Assembly (NCBI GenBank): GCA_036429605.1 | Contig: CM071590.1 | Coordinates: forward strand, 5,270,001 to 5,334,000 | Direction: 5' to 3' | Length of the DNA stretch: 64,000 bases | Source of the DNA: Cladobotryum mycophilum | Lineage: Eukaryota; Ascomycota; Sordariomycetes; Hypocreales; Hypocreaceae | In this document: piece by piece, positions 1-12,134 of the stretch | Layout of the letters: the number at the start of each line of letters is the position of its first letter | Numbering within the stretch: position 1 is the first letter of the stretch | Translations under genes and position numbers: made by a program | The notes under the pieces: generated by a model | Seen by the model: the letters and a program-made list of their open reading frames with translations, nothing else | Told to the model about the DNA's origin: nothing | The model's database searches: none

Positions 1-3000
1 TAATGACGGACACTCTATTCTGCACAGCCGGTAGCCTGGATGCAATTTCCAGGACGATGCCTTCCGCCATGATCTTTGTCTGGAAATAGCCCATATGACT
101 CAAGCTGTCCTCGGCGGATGCGATGGATAGCTCCTGTATACTCCTATTCGTGCCCCCGGAAACATATATGAACTTTGGAAAGATGGGTGATGATGCGGTG
201 ATTTGAAGCAGCTCAGTAGTTGATCCGATATTAGGCCTCCTCAAGGTCTCATAGCTGGCAGTCCAGTTGACTACAGCGCCATTGTGGATGATGACATTGA
301 TGTTGCTGTGGCTCGATGATTCGCCCCTCAGACGCCTTGTCTGAGCATCATTGAGTCCAAGGTCACTTCTGTCAAGATCCCCTACCCAGACCTCTATCCT
401 GGCTTCGTCGTTAGGACACCACCACCCAGCCGCCTGAGCAATATCTCTGAGGCGGTCCATCGCGTGTTGTGTAGACTTGGCCCTCACGAGGACAGCGACA
501 GTTTTGACGGTATTTTGGCGCAGCAATTGTCTTAGAATCTCTATACCGAGATATCCGGTTGCGCCTGTGAGGAAAACCGTTGCTTCGTCCGGGAGAGTCG
601 TTACCGGACGGGTAAGAAATCGTTGAAGTTCCCAAGGAGCACTTTTATAGGACGCAAACTCGGAGGCGAGATCGAGCAGAGGAGGTGCCCTCCGACCCTC
701 CTTTTTACCCAAATCATTCATGGCCTGACTGGCGCCATATTTATCCACCAGCGAGGCGATTGCTATCCTGCCTAGACGCTCTACCGTTCCCGCGCTGGCG
801 AGCTCAAGGATACTGATATCAACTCCCAAAGCTCGGCGAAACCAGTTACGCAGCTCAATGCCGACGAGCGAGTCAATACCCACAGAACTGAGGGGTGTGG
901 TCAGGCCAAGATTTTCTTCAGGCTGCATTATATAACCGCTTAGAGTGCGGCCAATCACAGTCGTGGCAAGCTCCAGGCTGGCCGTCTGGTGAAGGACATC
1001 GGGATTAGTAGCAGCTGATTGTAGTAAAACTTGCAAGCCAGAGTCATCAGAAGCCGTCATCAACTCTTCTGTTGATTCCAGTAGCCGATAAACACCCATA
1101 CGGATATCACGCTTCCAGGAAGAAAGATTGGCAGGATCAGATAGCGGTTTGGATGATTTGAAGCCGATGGCGAGCTGGCCTAAGCTACAATATTTGCTCC
1201 GCGGTCCAGAGGATGCCCGAGAGCCATGAGATTTACGGATGCTGATCTCGATAGCGTCCATTAGATCTCGAGGCTGCAGGATATACATGCCTGCGTCCCG
1301 GAGCTGGCGTATTGCGTTGCTATTCCTGCTGACATAGCCGACTCCTTGTACGATGCCGATATCGACCACGGAGCAAGGCAAATGAAGGCTATGTCTGTAT
1401 TGCACGAAAGAATCCAGGAAGGCGCTCGCAGACGCATAGCTGGCTTGTCCTGGATGGCCACTCAATCCTGATACCGAACTGAGCAGGATGAAGAAATCTA
1501 GGTCGAATCCCTCAAGCGCCTCGTGTAGGTTCCACGTTCCCTTGACCTTGGGACCCTGCACCGTTGCCCAATCATCATGACTAATTTCGAGAAGAGGAAG
1601 ATCCTAGTTAACATCCGATCAAGTCAGTAACAAAATCCTGCTAAGAAGTAAGACAAGGCGTACCCTCAGCACCATGGCCAACTGGATAACTCCACCAATT
1701 GGCATTGGTGCAGCTGCAATTGCTCTCTTGACATCGTTGAATTCGACGACGCTTCCGGATACCGCCACCGCGGTACAACCCTGTGATCGTAGCTCCTGGA
1801 AGAAGGCTTGATCCTCATCGGATTCGCCAGCAGAACGTGCGAGAAAGACGAAGCTCCGGGCTCCGTGTTCCACCATCCACGTCGCGAGCGCCTTGCCCAG
1901 GCCACCTAGTCCTCCGACCATAAGGTAGGTAAGTTTATCCGACAGCTCGAGCTGCTTCCTTGCACCCACGGCAGAGATCTGTTTGGTGTCTTTTACTGCG
2001 ATTATTATCTTGCCGATATGTCCCCCTTTCTGCATGTAACGGAATGCATCTCCCGCTCGCTCAGCTGGGAATATCTTGATCGGGAGGATTGGTTTGATGT
2101 GGCCTTGTTCGTAATATTCGATACATTGCTCCATTAACCTGATTGTGCGTTAGTCGTTCGATCAAACCTTGAACGTTTTGTCATGGCGGGCGACACTATG
2201 CGTGGCATGCTTACTTGGTGATTACTCCTGGGCGGTCTTGTCCTATCCCTTTTAGATCAATCCCAGAGAATGACCGGTTGTCCTCAAATGGGTCCAGCAT
2301 CAACTGGCCGCGGCCGATGGAATCTCTCTTTCCAATCTCTATCAATTTGCCGTATTTGGCGACGCACTTCCACGAGGCATGAAGCAGCTCCCCCGACAAC
2401 GAGTTCAAGACTAGATCGACACCGCGACCTCCAGTCGCCTGCATGATGTCGCGCAAAAATGAGTCGTTTCGAGAGTGGAAAATCCTCTCCCTTGGAAGAC
2501 CATAGTTTTCTATCAGAAACTGCACCCTCTCCTCATTACCAACCGTAGCGTAGATCTTATGAGTTAGCGAATCATAACCCCTTCAAAGGGGTTCCAGGAC
2601 ACTTACCTCGGCCCCAAGCATCTTGGAGATTTGCAAGACAGCCAATCCAACACCTCCACACGCGGCGTGGATCAGGATTGACTAGTTTTGTATTAGCTTT
2701 CATCACCAAGACGTAAGGGGTCGTCTTTTCTTACCCGTCCCTTTGCAAGTTGCCCTATGTTGAATAGAGAGTAAATCGCCGTGCTGTAGGCAATAGGCAT
2801 AGTAGCCGCATCCTCAAAGCTTAGATGGTCCGGGATGCGCATCACCAACTGACCATTGACTACCTTTTGAGTAGAAAGGCAGCCTCCATCCATTGCAACA
2901 ACGCGATCACCTACTTTCAGATGGTCGATGGCCGATCCTATACGAGTAATGACTCCAGAGGCTTCATAACCGAGCCCACCCTTGAGACTTGGAATGGGCC

Positions 3001-6000
3001 CCATCGCCGCGAGCACATCCTTTAGCACCGGTTAGCAAATTATAAGCAAGAAGAATATCTGTGAATTCACCCACATGGTAGTTTAGTCCTGCACAATGAA
3101 TATCCATCTCTATCTCATCAGCCTGCAGCACGGTAGATTCATGCTGAACCCAGAACAGCGATTCGATCAACCCCGGTCGGGCTATAGCGAGGCACCTCGG
3201 GCCACTCCCCTGTGTAGACAATTCCAGTTCTTTTGAAGCTGAGATCCAGTAGTAACGCCCGATCAAGATTGTGTCGTTGTGTATCGCATATTCCGGCTCA
3301 AAGTCGTAGTCCGCAGATGAGGAACGGCGCTGAAATTTCCGGAAGACCGCGGCTGTTGCATCCACGGTTGCGGAATCCAGATTTTGGAGTTCGACAGTTG
3401 TAAAATCGAGTAGAAGTTCTGATCGTATAGTGCGGGCAAGCCCGATAGTCAACCCATAGCCAGGGTCAACGCAACCAACCTGTGCTGATCCAGTAAGCCA
3501 CAATACACCTGTCGACAACTTGGATAAAAAGCTCATGACTTCCTGGTACTCCAGAGGTGAGATATCCCGGAATAAAGGACCTTCAAGTTCGATTGTCGAA
3601 ATAACATCTTGGTCAGGGATATGTTCGCAATCACTGAGCCTGGCCCAGTGGACGTTAATGCCCCATCCCTCACAGCGACCCGCTAGTTCAACAGCGAATT
3701 CATGCTTCTCATTTCGGTAGAGGATTATAACACCACCAGTGCCCGTGACTGGTCCCACTGCTACGGAGATGATGTTGGCGTTGATTTGATACGGCTGCTC
3801 ATTGTCGAGAACGGCAGCGTCGGCTCCTGAGAAGCCCGCATTTCGAAGTTCCATGTCCCATCGCTCGACAGAGGAACGTGGATCGTTTGAGCGGCCATCA
3901 TTCTCTCCAATCCACCAACCAGGTAAGAGTCCCTAACAGCACGGAGTCAACAACGCTAAAAGTGTGAAGTTAGGGGAACAGGGGAAATGATGAGAAAGCA
4001 TACCACGACGAAGCTGGGGAATCGCCATTGCGATGCTATTAAGAGATTATCAGCACACAGGGTGTGGTAGAATGATACGGGATGAAGGGATTATCCTACG
4101 CAAAACAACTTCTTGCAAGAATAGACGTCCGCCAGTGCGAAGGAGTGAGCGTACATTACGCAGGGTGTCGCAAAGCGAGGGGGTGGCGTGGAGAACCTAA
4201 GATATAAGCACTGGTCCAGACTCAATTATGCCTAGAAAACTTACATTTGCGGCAACGATTAGATCATATGAACCGAGGTCGAACCCCTGTGTAGCAGGGT
4301 CCTTGCTAATATCAAGCACCTTGTACTCCAGTCGAGGGTATGCCTTAAATCTCTCCCTGGCAGATGCAAAAAAGCCCGAAGAGATGTCAGTAAAGGTGTA
4401 CTGAGCATACACCCGTGTTCCGTCTTCCAGTGTCAAGGCTTTGAGAACTTCTTCGGTGGTTGCTCCCGTTCCCGCTCCTATCTCCAATATCTTCAAGGTG
4501 GGCTGAGAGTGGGCACAGAGAGCGAAGAATTCATCAGAGACTACCATGCCCCCATAGCAGTTGTATAAAGCAGTCAGCCCGTCATCTTCAACGAGGAGCT
4601 CAATTGCGTTCTTTTTGCCCAAAAAGATGTCCCGAACATTGTTACTATCAGATAGTCTGCGGTACAGCCGACCGATAGTCGATGCATGGTTGCCGTCACC
4701 TTGCTCGAGTTCATTAACCAAGGAGCTCCAGAGAAGGTCCCGAGATTGCATGTCGAGTGAGGCCCATTGTTGTGCTTCTGGGACTAGAAGCGCCCAGTCA
4801 CCCTGAACCATGCTATTCTTCTCTTGTTGCAGCCAGGAAGCGTACTTTGCCAGGTGGCCAGGCGAGATTTCCACCGCCGTCACTGTGTCCAGGGTCTTCA
4901 GAATGCAGAGTGCAGTGAGCTTTTCCACCAGCTTTAGAGAATCGTATTTATTGTCGCCGCGGCGCATGAGGTCACCAGGGGCAAGGAAGTCAATGTCCGG
5001 GAGCCACTCTAGGCGTGCCGCCGCGATAGACTCCATGGAATCTGGCTCGTCTTTGGTCTCCCACGAGGTGAATGCCCCCTCCTCTAGCTCAAAGATGACT
5101 TCTTTTTCCTCCGTCATAGCGATGACTTCGCCGTTGATGAACCCCTTCGAGTTGACACGCGTAATAGCGTCAGCGATAAGGTTGTGATCACCAGGTTTCA
5201 CATAGACCTGTGCGATCGATGAAGGAAGACCAAGCGTTTCTGAGTGGTGGGACACACCCTTGGTCGCCGCGACTGTGAATAGCTGCAAACAGAGATCTAT
5301 GGTAATCGGATGAAGAGAGTATTCTGCCCCGTATTTGCTCCTGTCATTCTTCAAAGTAGCCACGGCTTTAGTCTCCTTGGTATGAGCCGAAATTGCCCTC
5401 AACCCTTGAAAATGAGGCCCATAGTTCAGACCCGAATGTTGCAACCGCTCATACCAAAAGCCTTCGGATATTTGTCTTGGATATGGCGATATGGTTCTCT
5501 CTAAAGGCAAGTAATCCTGGCCCGACTTTCCCTGAGCGACGCAATGTTGAATCCAGGATGATCCATTGAAGGATGAAATGGAAATATCGTGCCATGACGA
5601 GTTGGCTTGGTCTGTCAGTCGTGAGTGCTTCATCATAGTCACAATCTCAATGGTTTGAGATTCTCGAACGAGAAGACTAGACTTTATGACTAGGTTCCGC
5701 AGCATATAGGCTTCTGAGCCGGTAGTTTGTCTAATAGCCTCACCCATCATAGCGATATAGGCGGCACAGGGAAAAACGATATCCTCTGCAACTTTGTGGT
5801 CTTTTAGCCAAGGAACATCGGCTACCCGAAGCAAATTTCTCCATGCCGGTTCTAGATCGCCCACTTCGATACATGCTGAGCCAAGTAGCTCATGATGGCG
5901 GTGCTTCCTTTGTCTCCAGGCTAATGAGATGCGGCTTTCGTTCCAGAATTCCGAGCTGTGGTCCCAGGGGTAAGAGGGTAGGTCTGTTAGAATGGGCGCT

Positions 6001-8981
6001 CTAGGGTTGATAGAGGAGAAATCCACAGAATATCCGCGTGCAAATAGCTGGCCGACAGCCTTGAGCAGTGATATGGTAGAGTCATTGTCCTTGATCAATA
6101 CAGGCACGTAGGCGGGAGTCTTGCTGCAGTGCTCCTGGGAGATTTGATAGATTGGGCTTTTGAGGACAGAATGAGGACCAATTTCCAGAAAGGTTATTTC
6201 TTTTTTCATATCATTCAAAACAGCTTGCACAGCGGAACTAAAAAGAACCTGAGACTCTAGGCTCTCTCTCCAGTAAGCAGGGCCAAACACGGTGTCAGGT
6301 GGCGTTCGCTGGCCAGTCACACTCGAGTAGAAAGGAATAGTTCCTTGTTTTGTAGAGAGGCACTTCTTCAATAAAATCTCATACATTTCTCCAACCGAAC
6401 GCATATAGTCTAATCGTCAAGCAATGCAGGTTAGTGGTTGGCACCAAAATGACTCAGTAGATGTTGACGTCTTACCTGAATGGTATGCTATGTCACCTGG
6501 CAACCGCCGAGTGAACGTGCCTGGGTTGTTCGTGTTGACCGCCTCGAGAGTCTGTTTGAGGGCGTCTTCATCACCCGAGATAGTCACACTAGTTGGACTA
6601 TTCACACAGGCCACCATGGCGCCATCGATCAAATAGGGGGTGATGGCATTTTGACCAAGACCGACGACCGCCATGCTACCCTTTCGAGTCTCGTGAGCCA
6701 CAATCCCACGATGATAGGCGCAGAGGATAGCCTCGGCCGCTGTCAGTGCACCGGCAGTGTAGGCACCAGCAATTTCTCCGCTGGAATGGCCTACAATGGC
6801 ATCTGCCGTGATACCATACGTTTTAAGCAAGTTAACCAGCGCAATTTGCATGGCTGTGCAAATTAGCTGAGAAACCTCAGCTTTGTTGATCAATTCATTA
6901 TTGTCTGAACAGAGTAGCTCTAGAAACAGTTTTTAATCAGTACGTCGCCTTGTAGATTCCAACAGCCAGCTGTGTGGGTGAAAACAAACCTTCAATTGTC
7001 CATTGAGGAGGCTCAACCTGATCCTGTAAGACTCTATCCATGTCTCGGATATCTTGTCGAAACGATAATGAGCTATGAATCAGACTCTTGCCCATTCCAG
7101 CCCACTGAGCGCCCTGGCCGGTGAAAGCGAAAACCAGACCTCCAATCGCAGCAGTATGGTCTTTCTGGAACCCTTCAAATCCCAGCATCTCTTCCTTGCC
7201 ATTCGCAAGGCAGAATGCTCTATGAAGCATATGATCTCTTCGGGTACCCAGTGTATGCGCGACTCCATCAAGAGACTCTGGTCGAGCCTGGATATAATCC
7301 CGCAGCGATTGTTCCCGCATCTGCAGGGACTGGGCATTGTTTGCCGAGATTGGAAGCAAATATGGCCTCTCCTCGCTCACATCATCAGACGTTCCAGTGG
7401 TGTGACCATTCAAGGTCCCATCAGTAGTGGCCTTGCTATTTGTTTGACGGGGAAGACCAAAAGAGGCAGCCGAGTCGACAATTACCTGATTTACCAGGAT
7501 TAGTCAAAAAGGAAGACGCTTAGCAGTTGTCCAATACTCACATGGGCATTCGATCCTCCAGCCCCGAAGCAATTCACACTGACTCGAGCATGTCGGTCTT
7601 TAGGCCAAGGTATTGCCTCGACTGGGACCTCGAGTTTGCCTTGTTGAAGAGGTACTAGGAATCAAGGTCAGCCGACTACTGTCAACCAGATGGGGGTAGC
7701 CTACGTTTAGGGTGTGGCTTGGAGAAGTTGATGTTTGGCGGTATCGTCTCATTCTCTAGGGCAAGAATAGCCTTTATAAGACCAGTAATGCCGGATGCGC
7801 CTTCAGAATGGCCAACATTTGGTTTCACCTTTGCATATGTTAATAATGAACCAGGAGTTGAGAATAGGCCAGTGGCCTCGCATAAGATCTACTTACGGAT
7901 CCGATGTACGCTCCGCGTTCACCAAAGACTCTTGCTACCGCAATTGTTTCAATCCGGTCTCCGATTCGTGTGCCAGTTCCGTGGCATTCGACAAACGGCG
8001 TCTGGGAAATTTCAAGGTTGGCAATCTTGTAAGCCTTCCGCATCAATGCCTCTTGGCCCTCTGCGCTCGGCATCATGATGACCTTTGACTTGCCATCATG
8101 ATTGACTGCTGTAGAGCGAATGACGGCTCGGATCGGGTCATTAAGTCGGATTGCTTCATCCAGGGGTTTGATCAAAATTGCAGTGATCGCCTCACCCCGA
8201 GCGTAACCGTCAGCGGCCACATCAAATGTCCTACACGAACCCGTAGGAGAAATAACGCCTTGCTTTGCTATAGTCATGGTCTTGTATGGGCTTAACATCA
8301 TGCTCGATCCAACGACGATAGCAGCGGAACAATCTCTGTTATGCAATGCTTGGCACGCTTCGTGGAGGCCGTTTAGGGAGGAAGAGCAAGCTGCCCGAGT
8401 CGTCATACTAGCATCGAAAATTGTGAGCTTGTATCTCACATTCAACAACCCAAAACCCCCGACTCACCAAGGTCCTTTCAAATCAAACTCAAACGAAATC
8501 CTACTAGCGAGAGAAAAGTCATCAGAGGCGCTAATCGAGAACTTTCCCATGGCTTGCGTATCCATGGCCACCAAGTCATGCCAGTCTTCACCGAAGGCAC
8601 CAGCATAACATCCAATATTAGTACCGCGCCAGCCAGTCTGGCCAGCGCCCTCCATGCACTCCCATACGACCTCTAGCAGTAGCCGTTGCTGAGGATCTAG
8701 CACCTCAACTTCAGAGCGGGACATGGAGAAGAATGATGCGTCAAATGCCTTCAAATTCACATCTTGGAGGAAGTATCCGTAGTCGCTAGGAACTGTTTGT
8801 TTGCAAGGCTTATCGCTATAAAAGGCGTCAATGTTATAACGGTCACCCGGGACCCGACATTTAGCATCTTTTTTATTGATCAAGAGATTCCAAAAGTCTT
8901 GAGGGGTAGAAACCCCCCGGGGAGCCTTAGCCCAATGCCAACGACTGCAATAGGCGGAGGAGGATCTCTTTCAGGTGCCAT
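1..8981 (-). CDS. Highly reducing polyketide synthase with terminal reductase domain (3' end off window, one frameshift)
   Basis: Iterative type I PKS that builds a reduced, possibly C-methylated polyketide. Order along the minus strand: KS (about 8960-7570; active site AACSSSL, then ECHGTGT and NVGHSEGASG), AT (7120-6190; GHSSGE), DH (5960-5300; HKVAEDIVFP with D in HPITID), MT (4660-3880; LEIGAGTG), structural KR, ER (3110-2040; ACGGVGLA), KR (2010-1190; GGLGGLG, YASASAF), ACP (960-790; GIDSL) and a thioester-reductase domain (620-1; GATGYLG, then a YxxxK) that should release the chain as aldehyde or alcohol. Fourteen introns fit, at 8408-8467, 7829-7896, 7655-7704, 7486-7541, 6920-6989, 6410-6475, 4197-4244, 4036-4099, 3933-4003, 3020-3074, 2682-2734, 2556-2606, 2139-2214 and 1604-1663. 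Over 2,700 residues are visible. The start at 8981 reads RLPGG, then loses frame at a G6 run (8913-8918); one extra base would restore STPQDFWNLL. The C-terminus lies outside the window. Confidence 0.93.
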
Positions 8982-9638
8982 GGTTGACCCACACAGAATA
9001 GTTCAATAATAACGACGTAGGTATTCAAATAGAGGCGAGGGTCGCTACCACTTGGTGTATCATAGTTTTAGAGTGCAGAGGCAAGAGTTGCGTGCGGGGG
9101 CGGTGATATAAGAGGTCGGGGGGATGAAATGACACCTATGATGAAGTACTTGGTTTTAATCATGCACAGCTAAAACATATGCATATCGTATGCACCTGTT
9201 TCATAAGTCTTCCCGTGGGCCAACCACCCGCACGGCTGGACGTGCGCCAGATTCAAGGTTGTGGACTGACTGCCTCTGATTGTACTCGGATGTTCAGCGG
9301 TGTATAGACCCTCCTCACCGACGGCCAGTCACGAGGGTATCAATTTCCTGTTAGAAACCCGGAATAGGCCTATATGACAACATTATGTCTTACAATATCA
9401 AAGCATCAGTTGCTAAATAAAGATCTGTAGAAGAAACCTCCATGACCAATTTACATTCAAGGGAGGGGGATGAATACTCTCCTATAGAGGATTTACGTAA
9501 GTTATTCACTTACATACAGATCACAAGTCGTCATGCTCTGACGCACGCCAAGCTGTCTCAAGTTACGCCTTTTCCTCTACCACTTTGAGTGGATGACTGC
9601 AGTTGTAATATGGATTCGGTGTCTCATATCTACGGACC
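8982..9638. other. Intergenic region, PKS promoter side
   Basis: This gap lies between the PKS start and the 3' end of the TDA3-like gene, both on the minus strand, so it should hold the PKS promoter and the terminator of the upstream gene. On the minus strand a weak TATA-like TTATATCA sits near 9104-9116, about 125 nt before the PKS ATG. I saw no convincing ORF, repeat or palindromic factor site. Confidence 0.5.
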
Positions 9639-10907
9639 TCACAGCCCTAGGCCATCGATATTCGCGCTCAGCTGCTCGTCATGCATCAACTCGGCAACTA
9701 CTTTCCCCGTCCCAAGACATAGAGTAATACCCCATGGCCCATGACCTACTGCCAAGAAGACACCGCCTTCTCCCCTCGGCTTAGTCGAGATTCCCCCTCC
9801 AAGCTGCTCGTCCCTGAATCTGCCAATAAACGGCGTCCCTCTATCGGTTACAGGCCGGAAACACAATCCCTCACGGACAATTTCTAGCTCCCCGTCCGAG
9901 GCAATAAGCTTCTGCGTAGCATGCTTGACAAGATCCATCAACTCTCCGACGGGCGTAGCATCAGTAGCCAGGCCAGGTGGTGGTATGACGGAAGAGTTGA
10001 GACCAGCAATGTAAATCACCCCGCTCGGTCTTGAGAAAATCTCGGGCGAGAAGGCATCGTCCATGGTGCTAAACACCGCGTGACTCTTGTCTGCGTCCCT
10101 TCCCTTGGGGGTCTTTACTACCAAGGAGTGGCCGGCCAGACTTGTCACAGGGATGTTGATGGTGGATTCCTTAAAGAGCGTTGCGAACACGGCTGGCGTC
10201 CATACACCAGCAGAGAGCAGGATGCGCGTAGCAGGTATATCAATCTCGTTAGATGAATCAGTGTAGCCGATGCGAATACCAGATAGCTCCCCCTTTGTAT
10301 CTGTATGAATCGAGAGAGCTGTAGCCGGGTGATGGACATGAACGCCTGCAGCTTTGCACTTTTCCAACAAGAACTGGCACAGCTTCAAGGGGTCGCTGTC
10401 AAGCCTTAGCTTTCTCATCCGTCGTTACCAGAGCCGGTTTGACTTACACGATAGCAGTCCCACTCCCGTCATCCACAACAGTCACAGAATCCCCTTCCAC
10501 CCTCCTCAACCACCCCGGCACATCACCATCCCTCTCTCCCCTCCGATCCTCCACGACCCCCGCCCTACTTGTCCCCTCCAACAGCCAGTCCTCACCTTTC
10601 TTCCCACCTTCCACTCTCCCATTCGGCTCATAACTCACCGAAACACTCCTTGCATACCCCCACTTCTCCCGCCCCCTTCTTTCTCGGCCAACCTCTTGTG
10701 CTCCTCAAAGCTCAGTTCGCCGAGGGGAGTGACGGATGGTTTGTGCCAGTCCTTGGCCAAGAAGCCGGCGGCGTAACCTGACGCGGATGAGAACAGTTCA
10801 GATGAGGAGTCTACGAGGTGGACAGATGAACCCGGCTGGCGCTCGAGGAGGTAATAGGCCGTTGAGAGGCCAATAATGCCGCTGCCCAGAATGACAGTCG
10901 TTGCCAT
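9639..10907 (-). CDS. TDA3-like FAD-dependent oxidoreductase (DAO family), one frameshift
   Basis: D-amino-acid-oxidase fold (PF01266) flavoprotein. The N-terminus carries the dinucleotide motif GSGIIG and SASGYAAGFLA, the pattern of yeast Tda3 and its fungal relatives. The C-terminus has GHGPWGITLCLGTGK, the second FAD-contact region of this family. An intron of 52 nt (10396-10447) joins TAIV to DPLKLCQFLLE. The frame breaks at a C5 run on the plus strand (10672-10676): upstream ends EKEGG, and downstream REKWGYARS lies in another frame, needing one more base. No splice pair can mend it. It runs in the same direction as the PKS and is divergent from the SDR gene, 355 bp away. It could be a tailoring oxidase, but Tda3-like genes are also ordinary conserved genes, so cluster membership is unproven. 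Confidence 0.85.
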
Positions 10908-11262
10908 ATTGACCGAATTTTTCAGGTAATCCAGACGCCAACGAGAATCTTCATATGAGATGAAACTACAGCGATTGGAGATCGTTTTTATATCACCATC
11001 AAAGTTACAGATTGCCCCTCATGTTCGTCGAGACACGTATAAGTGACTCGTCACCATAATCACTAAGACGGTGACTTACCCCGACGGACTATTGCAAGAC
11101 CTGCCCCTCACCACCCCACCATCTTCCTACGGCGCCCGAACCGGTAACTCCAAAGAGTTCCCGAGGTCAATCTTTTGCACACTTACTTACATACATCAAC
11201 CACGGCGCGCCCTTTCCAACTCGTCACCCTCGTATTCTCAGTATAGCATTCGAAGAAAAACA
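10908..11262. promoter_or_regulatory. Divergent promoter region between TDA3-like and SDR genes
   Basis: This 355-bp stretch separates two divergently transcribed start codons, so both promoters must lie in it. It is pyrimidine-rich in front of the SDR start. No clear TATA box or palindrome was recognised. Confidence 0.5.
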
Positions 11263-12134
11263 ATGGCCACACCAAAAGTCTTCATCGTCACCGGCGCGAG
11301 CAAGGGCATTGGCGCAGCCGTTGTCCAATACCTGCTGGGCCAATCCCACAAGGTCGTTCTGAGTGCCCGGTCTCAGGATCTGCTTGAAAAGGTCAAGCAG
11401 ACTCATCCGAGCCAGGTGGAATTTATTGCCGGAGACATGGCAAGTCCAGATGTGAATAATTTTTTTTTCAATTGCGTGAGATTTTGTCACGATGGGATTG
11501 TGTGGCTCACATTTATGAAATAGATTGCTCAAAAATTGACTGACCTTGCCGTCACGTCCTTTGGCAAGATCGACGGTTTGGTCATCAACCACGGAGTCCT
11601 GCAGCCGCAGAAATTGGACACGGCTACGATCGAGGACATCAGACACCTCTACGACATCAATTTCTTCAGCTATCTTGCCATTGTAAGGAAGCCACTATCA
11701 TATGAGAGTCATCACTGACAGTGCATCAGGCCAAAGCTAGTTTGAAGGAACTGAAAAAGTCCAAGGGCTCCATCGTCTGGGTGTCTTCAGGTGCAGCCGT
11801 CAAGGCCTACGTTTCATGGGGCGCTTACAGTTCTTCCAAGGCAGCCATCAATCTCATCTCACAAGGCTTAGCGGCCGAGGAGCCCGACATCACCAGCATC
11901 GCTATCGCACCAGGCAGAGTCGACACGGAGATGCAGGCTCTCATCAGGTCCCAGGGCAAAGAGAGCATGGATGAAGCTCAATACGACAGCTTCGTGAAGG
12001 CCTTTGAAGAGGGTGCTCTACTAAAGCCTGAACAGCCAGGTCATGTCATGGCCAAGTTTGTATCAGATCCACAGCATGACCTCAGTGGCAAGTTCCTCAG
12101 GTACATGATCAAGAATGCACAATGCAATATATAG
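11263..12134 (+). CDS. Short-chain dehydrogenase/reductase (IRC24/benzil-reductase type)
   Basis: Classical SDR of 250 residues, probably cytosolic and NADP(H)-dependent. The cofactor motif TGASKGIG is at residues 10-17, NHG takes the place of the NNAG motif, the catalytic Ser is in WVSSGAA, and the active-site YSSSK supplies Tyr and Lys. It resembles the yeast Irc24/YIR035C group; the substrate cannot be told. Three exons give an exact frame: 11263-11451, 11524-11682 and 11730-12134, with introns of 72 and 47 nt. The start was chosen at the ATG just before the cofactor motif (MATPKVFIVTG), although the frame is open further upstream. Its position beside a reductase-ending PKS would suit a tailoring reductase, which is inference. 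Confidence 0.9.

Noticed and set aside
8880..8981. A short intron to explain the PKS frame break
   Set aside because: No GT-AG pair of workable length exists between RLPGG and STPQDFWNLL.
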